A DNA stretch of 64,000 nucleotides. Source: Ancylobacter radicis (lineage in GTDB: Bacteria > Pseudomonadota > Alphaproteobacteria > Rhizobiales > Xanthobacteraceae). Where the stretch lies: the NCBI RefSeq assembly GCF_018449475.1, contig NZ_JAHCQH010000012.1, positions 124,001 through 188,000 of the forward strand. Direction: 5' to 3'. The notes beneath the pieces were generated by a model that was not told the DNA's origin, made no database searches, and worked only from the letters and a program-made list of their open reading frames with translations. The position numbers were made by a program, and so were the translations under genes. Below are positions 61,987 to 64,000 of the stretch, in pieces; position 1 is the stretch's first letter, and each line of letters begins with the position of its first letter.

Positions 61987-63000
61987 TCATTCGACGACCG
62001 CGAAACGCAACAACACCGTGCGCTGGACCGGCGAGAAATTGTCGTCCGACATCAGCGTGATGACGAGTTCGCCCGCCGCGTTGCGGTGGAGGCCGATGGC
62101 TTCCATGTTGTCGATGGCAGCCGCGCGATTGACCTCGATCAGCGTCTGCCCCTCAATGACCGCCCCGTCGCGGATATCGGCCAGCGGAAAACGCCGCATC
62201 CGCATGGCGACCCCGCGCAGCGGATCATAGCGGCGCTCCAGCAGATAGACCTGCCCGTCATCGGAGATCGCCGCATCGGTGGCGGAAAAGCCGTCAATGC
62301 GGGTGATGGAAAAGCGCCCGATCCGGTGGGGCTTGGCCAGCGGATCGAACAGGAAGCCCGGCAGCACCGCCGGATCGTCCGGGCTCTGCTCGGCAATGAC
62401 GATAATCGCGCTGCCGGTGCCCGCCGGCGGCGCCAGCACGACCTCGGGGCCCTCATTGCTGCCGAGCCGGGACAGTTCCGGGTCGGAGATCAGCCGCGCG
62501 CCAGGCGCCTCCAGCGTGTTCGCCGCCGGAAAGCTCCAGACCTCCTGCCGCCGCTCGATGCCGACGACATAGCCGGAGGGCGTGCGCGCCAGCGATTCCA
62601 CGTCGCCGCGCCCCTCGCGCTCCAGCGTCCGCCCCTTGCCGGCCAGCATCGGCGCCATCCGCGCGCCGCTGATGCCGGTCGGGCGATCCGCCTCGGCCTC
62701 AATGCGCCCCGTAAGCCACATGCCCTTGTCGGTGACGGCCAGAAAACCCGCGCCGTCCGGCTGCATCACCAGGCCGGAAATCCCGCCGAAATCGGGCGAC
62801 GGTGACGAGAGCACCAGCCCGCCGCGAAACTCCAGCGGGCCGAAGCGCCGCGCCCCGCCCGGCTCGAAACGCTCGACCGGGATCGGCGTCGCGCGCACCT
62901 CGATCGGCATCGGCTCGGTGAAGGCGGGTGTGGACAGCAGCAGCAGTGCCGCCAGAACGGCCCGCCAGGGCGTGTGCGTGAAACGCGCGGGATTGCTCAT
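61987..63000 (-). CDS. esterase-like activity of phytase family protein
   Basis: 337 residues from the ATG reading MSNPARFTHTPWRAVLAALLLLSTPAFT (signal peptide). The mature part: FGPLEFRGGLVLSSPSPDFGGISGLVMQPDGAGFLAVTDKGMWL, the family (phytase-like beta-propeller) entry, with FGGISGL as a calcium-binding-type loop, then GPEVVLAPPAG, DGQVYLLERRYDPLRGVAMRMRRFPL, and AIDNMEAIGLHRN. It is secreted to the periplasm; substrate unknown. It starts inside the stop of the cytochrome b561 gene (ATGA overlap), so they are coupled. Confidence 0.85.
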   Translation of the reverse strand: MSNPARFTHTPWRAVLAALLLLSTPAFTEPMPIEVRATPIPVERFEPGGARRFGPLEFRGGLVLSSPSPDFGGISGLVMQPDGAGFLAVTDKGMWLTGRIEAEADRPTGISGARMAPMLAGKGRTLEREGRGDVESLARTPSGYVVGIERRQEVWSFPAANTLEAPGARLISDPELSRLGSNEGPEVVLAPPAGTGSAIIVIAEQSPDDPAVLPGFLFDPLAKPHRIGRFSITRIDGFSATDAAISDDGQVYLLERRYDPLRGVAMRMRRFPLADIRDGAVIEGQTLIEVNRAAAIDNMEAIGLHRNAAGELVITLMSDDNFSPVQRTVLLRFAVVE

Positions 63001-63482
63001 GGCAGGCTCCGGGACGGCGGCAGCATCCGCAGCAGCAACCCGTCGCGGCGCAGGAAATGGTGCCAGAGCGCGGCGCCCACATGCACGAGAACGAGGCCCG
63101 CGATGACATAGGCCAGCGCGACATGGATGCGCCCGGTGCCCAGGCTCTTGCCATAGGCCGTGGTGGTCAACGCGCCGAGCACCGGCTGGATCAGGATCGC
63201 CAGATAGAGCAGGCCATGGGTGGCATGGGCGGCCATGTGCTGCCAGCGCGGCATGCCGACGGGCAGCGGCGGCGCGCGATGGGTAAGCCGCCAGCCGATT
63301 CGCAGCAGCGCCAGCGCCAGCACGGCATAGCCGGCGATCAGATGGGTGCGGAACAGATAGAAGCGCGGATCCGTTCCACGCTCGAAATAGCCCCATCCCC
63401 AGCCGGTGGCGAACTGAACGAGAATGAGCGCGGCCATGGTCCAGTGCAGGGTGCGGGCGACGCGGTCATAGCAGGCGGGCAT
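62997..63482 (-). CDS. cytochrome b561 (CybB-like)
   Basis: 161 residues from the ATG reading MPACYDRVARTLHW; the longer frame to 63524 is not needed. Four membrane segments with the cytochrome b561 heme histidines: His in ARTLHWTMAALILVQFATGWGWG, RTHLIAGYAVLALALLRIGWR, HATHGLLYLAILIQPVLGAL and RIHVALAYVIAGLVLVHVGAALWHHFLRRD. The protein carries electrons from the quinone pool or to a periplasmic partner. It is first in an operon with the phytase-like gene. Confidence 0.88.
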   Translation of the reverse strand: MPACYDRVARTLHWTMAALILVQFATGWGWGYFERGTDPRFYLFRTHLIAGYAVLALALLRIGWRLTHRAPPLPVGMPRWQHMAAHATHGLLYLAILIQPVLGALTTTAYGKSLGTGRIHVALAYVIAGLVLVHVGAALWHHFLRRDGLLLRMLPPSRSLP

Positions 63483-63614
63483 AGGACATCCGGCGGTCGA
63501 ATCGAGGTGAAGGCTTGCCCGCATATTGCGACGCCGACGACTTCCGTGTCATGTCAGACGAGCCGCCCCCGACGTGGACGGTTTGCAGGCATGACGCTTC
63601 GGGAGGCAGACAGG

Positions 63615-64000
63615 GTGGCACGCCCCACAATATCGGAGCGCGCCTCCAGCACCGCCGCCGGAAACGAGCTCCCGGCAGACGAGGCGGATGCGGCTCAGGA
63701 GAGCCTTACCGGGCGCCCACGGCCCGCCCGCAAGAGCTCCCGCTCGGCCGAGCCGCGCACCCCGCGCCGGCGCAAACGGATCGAGGCCAAGCGCACGGCC
63801 ATTCTCGATGCCGCGCTGGCGCTGTTCTCGCGCCACGGCCTGCACGGCACCAGCGTGGAGCAGATCGCCGAGCTGGCGGCCGTGTCCAAGACCAATCTGT
63901 TCTATTATTTCGGCTCGAAGGATGAGGTCTATGTCGCGGTCCTGAGCCGGCTGCTCGACCAGTGGCTCGATCCGCTGCGCAGCCTCGATCTCGACAGCGA
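63615..64000 (+). CDS. TetR family regulator, RutR-like (partial, 3-prime end outside window)
   Basis: Open to the window end. Started at GTG 63615, eight bases after a GGGAGG site; an in-frame ATG at 63591 is possible. A long disordered Arg/Pro/Ser-rich N-terminus (about 54 residues) precedes the helix-turn-helix RIEAKRTAILDAALALFSRHGLHGTSVEQIAELAAVSKTNLFYYFGSKDEVYVAVL, very close to RutR, which controls pyrimidine breakdown. Whether rut genes follow cannot be seen. It is divergent from cytochrome b561. Confidence 0.8.
   Translation, partial: MARPTISERASSTAAGNELPADEADAAQESLTGRPRPARKSSRSAEPRTPRRRKRIEAKRTAILDAALALFSRHGLHGTSVEQIAELAAVSKTNLFYYFGSKDEVYVAVLSRLLDQWLDPLRSLDLDS

Overview
The window is a high-GC chromosomal segment of an alphaproteobacterium, most likely Hyphomicrobiales and plausibly Xanthobacteraceae (an Ancylobacter/Starkeya/Xanthobacter-like organism). 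This is inferred from the gene families and gene order (hpt / TIGR02302 / lysA / lptM; ftsE-ftsX-YdcF; nadD-rsfS-rlmH-EnvC-ctpA-rppH), an Entner-Doudoroff zwf-pgl-edd cluster, and RIME-like intergenic repeats. No species can be named from the sequence alone. No phage, transposase, CRISPR array, rRNA or tRNA was seen.

Layout. (1) 1-8550: a surface-glycan cluster with neuB (cut by the window edge), neuA, a zinc-finger methyltransferase, a 923-residue GT-like/HAD/UbiA-like fusion, an MsbA-type ABC exporter and a glycosyltransferase. It would make and activate a nonulosonic (sialic-acid-like) sugar and build and flip a glycan. (2) 8551-10262: a glutamine amidotransferase and a TerB-like protein. 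(3) 10263-14884: a GntR/FCD regulator and the tctC-tctB-tctA tripartite carboxylate transporter, whose promoter carries a palindrome over the -35. (4) 15380-19770: zwf, pgl, edd. (5) 19798-25172: DUF2125 protein, ChaC-like cyclotransferase, a small unknown gene, YdcF-like protein, ftsX, ftsE, hpt. (6) 25821-36065: TIGR02302 protein, lysA, lptM-like lipoprotein, exonuclease III, lolA, ftsK, an aminotransferase. (7) 36443-38304: glnK-amtB nitrogen operon. (8) 38619-45361: tesB, UbiH-like hydroxylase, Trm112-like protein, GntR regulator, a gamma-glutamyl-GABA hydrolase-like protein, YbaK-like deacylase, thioredoxin/CnoX, Lon-N domain protein. (9) 45367-50614: a tetR-adaptor-RND efflux operon read from a promoter flanked by two copies of a GAACGTTCGTTC-type operator. 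(10) 50653-56257: rppH, an unknown membrane protein, ctpA, EnvC-like activator, rlmH, rsfS, nadD. (11) 56358-64000: Suv3-like helicase, DUF3108 protein, rpmB, queuosine-precursor transporter, phytase-like esterase, cytochrome b561, and the start of a RutR-like TetR gene cut by the right edge.

Most genes are housekeeping. The less ordinary material is the fusion protein at 2793-5564, an apparent 5-prime frameshift in nadD, and a rich set of intergenic repeats: a 31-bp tandem repeat at the zwf stop codon, a 38-bp array built from the amtB terminator, paired REP-like palindromes, two RIME-like copies, a 19-bp perfect inverted repeat before edd, and a 125-bp tandem duplication after hpt. I found no convincing wholly new defence or mobile system. 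Start codons were often moved inward from the longest frame to a site supported by a ribosome binding site or by the family N-terminus; such choices are stated.
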